A stretch of DNA of 8,612 nucleotides, taken from Flavobacteriaceae bacterium. GTDB taxonomy: Bacteria; Bacteroidota; Bacteroidia; Flavobacteriales; Flavobacteriaceae. Positions 6,838 to 8,612 of this stretch are shown one piece after another. A model generated the notes under the pieces. The model ran no database searches and had not been told where the DNA came from. It saw only the letters and a list, made by a program, of their open reading frames with translations. Position 1 is the first letter of the stretch, and each line of letters begins with the position of its first letter. Where the stretch lies: positions 1-8,612 of the forward strand of contig JABSPP010000056.1 in NCBI GenBank assembly GCA_013214275.1, written 5' to 3'. A program made the position numbers and the translations under genes.

Positions 6838-6867
6838 CAAAGATAGCTATTTTAGAGGGTTTTCAAA
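6838..6867 (-). promoter_or_regulatory. Predicted promoter of gltA
   Basis: On the minus strand the -33 element TTTG (6864-6867) is followed after 18 nt by TATCTTTG (6838-6845), an exact TAnnTTTG -7 box. Sequence and spacing both match the Bacteroidetes housekeeping (RpoD-type) consensus. Transcription would begin near 6831, giving a leader of about 28 nt. This is the best promoter match in the window. Confidence 0.7.
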
Positions 6868-7079
6868 AAAACTACAGCTAGTTTTTCAAATTGAAAAAAT
6901 AAGGCTCTTTAACTGAGAAAAGTTAAATAACTGTTCTTCGTAAGGTCATATACCCTTGCTTTTTTCAGGTGATTTAACCGAGTTCTTTTTAGTGATTTTT
7001 AACTGCTCAATGATGTGAGTTTACAAATTATCTTAAGAAGAGATCTAACAATTGGCTTACAGATTGCTGAAATTTTGAG

Positions 7080-7094
7080 TTCCTTTTAAAGGAA
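7080..7094. repeat. Perfect palindrome TTCCTTT-T-AAAGGAA
   Basis: This is a 7+1+7 perfect palindrome in the eno-gltA gap, about 215 nt upstream of the gltA -33 element. Its form suits a dimeric regulator site better than an RNA hairpin, because the loop would be too small. No matching regulator family is recognised, and AT-rich sequence produces such sites by chance. Confidence 0.35.
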
Positions 7095-7384
7095 TGTACG
7101 GATAATATCTAGTCTAAAATTAATTTTTTAATCTACATTAATCACTTGAAGTATCGAGTAAAACAACAGGCTGGTTAAAAATTGGTGTCAATAAATTAGA
7201 AAACAACCTACATAAAGACTTTGAGTATCAGCTATACACCATTTCTAATATTAAATTGATGAGGAATTGTAGAACCCTCTTTGAGATTTCACAGCTTTAT
7301 CACGGGTTAACGAGCTATATTATAAGTATCACAGTACAAACAACAAACGGTGAACATTGTTTCATATAGAAAACATTTTCTTCT

Positions 7385-7408
7385 TGTAAATATGAATTGA
7401 TATTTACA
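7385..7408. repeat. Inverted repeat TGTAAATAT-N6-ATATTTACA
   Basis: Two perfect 9-bp arms are separated by GAATTG, 89 nt past the enolase stop codon. AATT in the centre continues the symmetry with one mismatched pair. There is no T-tract on either strand, so it is not a classic intrinsic terminator. It could be an operator, or a 3'-end stabilising or stopping hairpin in the enolase mRNA. Confidence 0.45.
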
Positions 7409-7496
7409 GCTAATGGTTATCAACCAAAAATAAGAACTCTGTTGACACAGAAAGAGACCAATGGTTTATAACTCTTGTTTCCTTTAGAGAAATTGG

Positions 7497-8612
7497 TTAA
7501 ATCTTAAAGGCATTTTTCTGTGGGAAATAAGCCGCATCGGCAAGCTCCTCCTCTATTCTTAATAGTTGATTATATTTTGCCATTCGATCTGATCTTGAAG
7601 CAGAACCTGTCTTTATTTGTCCTGTATTCAGAGCAACAGCTAAATCTGCAATGGTGGTATCTTCAGTCTCTCCAGATCGGTGACTCATTACAGATGTATA
7701 TCCCGCATTTTTTGCCATATCAACAGCTGCTATAGTTTCTGTGAGTGTTCCAATTTGATTTACTTTAATCAAAATAGAGTTGGCAATACCATTTTTAATT
7801 CCTTTTGATAATCGTTGTACATTGGTCACAAATAAATCGTCTCCTACAAGTTGAACTTTGTCTCCAATTTTTTCAGTTAGATATTTCCATCCATCCCAAT
7901 CATTTTCATCCATTCCATCTTCAATAGAAATAATGGGGTATTTTTCTGCAAGTCCTGCCAAGTAATCTGCTTGCTCTTCACTAGTTCTTACTTTTCCTAA
8001 TGTTCCTTCAAACTTTGAATAATCATATTTCCCATCCACATAAAATTCTGCTGAAGCACAGTCTAATGCAAGCATCACATCATCTCCAAATGTATATCCA
8101 GCATTTTTTACAGCTAGAGCTATGGTGTCTAAGGCATCTTCAGTTCCTCCTAGTGCTGGTGCAAAGCCTCCTTCGTCACCTACTGCTGTAGATAAATCTC
8201 TTCCTTGAAGCACCTTCTTTAGATGATGAAAAATTTCAGACCCAATTTGCATGGCATGTGAGAAACTTCTAGCCTTAACAGGCATTACCATAAATTCTTG
8301 GAAAGCAATTGGTGCATCTGAATGAGAGCCTCCATTGATAATATTCATCATTGGCACTGGTAGTGTATTTGCGGAGACACCACCTACGTATCGATATAAT
8401 GGTAACCTAAGTTCATTTGCAGCAGCTTTTGCTACGGCTAGTGATACTCCAAGAATAGCATTGGCTCCTAGCTTCGATTTATTGGGAGTCCCATCCAAAT
8501 CTATCATAATCTTATCGATTAAGTTTTGATCAAAAACAGAGGCCCCAATTAATTCATCAGCTATTACTGTATTGATATTTTTAATGGCCTTAGATACTCC
8601 TTTACCCATATA
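7497..8612 (-). CDS. eno: Enolase (N-terminus beyond window edge)
   Basis: Enolase interconverts 2-phosphoglycerate and phosphoenolpyruvate in glycolysis and gluconeogenesis, in the cytoplasm. About 371 residues are present of roughly 430, so some 60 N-terminal residues lie beyond the right edge. The frame is open to the last base, and the ATG at 8609 lies inside a conserved stretch (YMGKGVSKAI), so it is not the true start. Visible hallmarks: MNIINGGSHSD, GDEGGFAP (general acid Glu), metal ligands in ALDCASAEF, SIEDGMDENDW and LVGDDLF, the general base Lys in ILIKVNQIG, the signature SHRSGETEDT, and KTGSASRSDR. The C-terminus is complete and ends in TAA. From memory, flavobacteria often carry eno beside gltA, with carA upstream; only the eno-gltA order can be confirmed here. 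Confidence 0.96.
   Translation of the reverse strand, partial: YMGKGVSKAIKNINTVIADELIGASVFDQNLIDKIMIDLDGTPNKSKLGANAILGVSLAVAKAAANELRLPLYRYVGGVSANTLPVPMMNIINGGSHSDAPIAFQEFMVMPVKARSFSHAMQIGSEIFHHLKKVLQGRDLSTAVGDEGGFAPALGGTEDALDTIALAVKNAGYTFGDDVMLALDCASAEFYVDGKYDYSKFEGTLGKVRTSEEQADYLAGLAEKYPIISIEDGMDENDWDGWKYLTEKIGDKVQLVGDDLFVTNVQRLSKGIKNGIANSILIKVNQIGTLTETIAAVDMAKNAGYTSVMSHRSGETEDTTIADLAVALNTGQIKTGSASRSDRMAKYNQLLRIEEELADAAYFPQKNAFKI

Larger units (their letters stand above)
6868..7496. other. Long AT-rich gap between eno and gltA
   Basis: Beyond the gltA promoter, no convincing gene, RNA or strong terminator was found in this stretch. Reading frames here are short and show no recognised protein. 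The notable items are two palindromes, listed separately. It is unusually long for a space between two same-strand core-metabolism genes. It may be a decayed gene, an unrecognised RNA, or simply spacer. Confidence 0.5.

Noticed and set aside
6247..6916. Plus-strand open frames over and beyond the gltA 5' end
   Set aside because: They are antisense shadows of citrate synthase running into its promoter, with no homology recognised.
7520..8529. Plus-strand open frames within the enolase gene
   Set aside because: They are antisense to a highly conserved enzyme, and their composition mirrors its codons.
1..8612. CRISPR array, tRNA, rRNA, insertion sequence or prophage
   Set aside because: No regularly spaced repeats, cloverleaf sequences, rRNA motifs, or transposase or phage-like proteins were seen on either strand.

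Overview
The window looks like chromosomal DNA from a member of the Bacteroidota, most likely a flavobacterium. The evidence is low G+C, start codons without a recognisable Shine-Dalgarno sequence, and several upstream sites that match the Bacteroidetes -7 promoter box TAnnTTTG exactly. Protein types also fit: a PafA-type phosphatase, a CtlX-type hydrolase and a DDAH-like enzyme near citrate synthase and enolase. No tRNA, rRNA, CRISPR array, transposase or phage gene was seen.

Layout, left to right. Positions 1-122 are a perfect 55-bp inverted repeat with a 12-nt centre, running to the window edge. It overlaps the open 5' end of a plus-strand fragment (to 986) encoding the C-terminal part of a PafA-like alkaline phosphatase. 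All remaining genes are on the minus strand: a membrane fatty acid hydroxylase/sterol desaturase-family protein (1157-2026), a PrsW-family intramembrane protease homologue (2414-3088), a CtlX-type citrulline hydrolase (3247-4185), a DDAH-like amidinohydrolase (4542-5456), citrate synthase gltA (5517-6803), and enolase eno (7497 to the right edge, N-terminus missing). The 387-nt gap between the hydroxylase and PrsW genes holds a structured element at about 2209-2297 that resembles dispersed intergenic repeats of flavobacteria. The 693-nt gap between gltA and eno holds no convincing gene, but contains the best promoter in the window and two perfect short palindromes.

How the genes fit together. 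Enolase and citrate synthase are core glycolysis and TCA enzymes. Downstream of gltA lie two distantly related guanidino/ureido-group hydrolases. If the DDAH-like enzyme makes citrulline from arginine or methylated arginine, and CtlX hydrolyses citrulline to ornithine, CO2 and ammonia, the pair would form a short route that recovers nitrogen. This is inferred from family membership. The hydroxylase, PrsW-like and PafA-like genes appear to be independent single-gene units.

Most of the window is ordinary housekeeping sequence. The items most worth checking are the terminal palindrome (possible assembly or amplification artefact), the structured repeat, and the paired amidinohydrolases.
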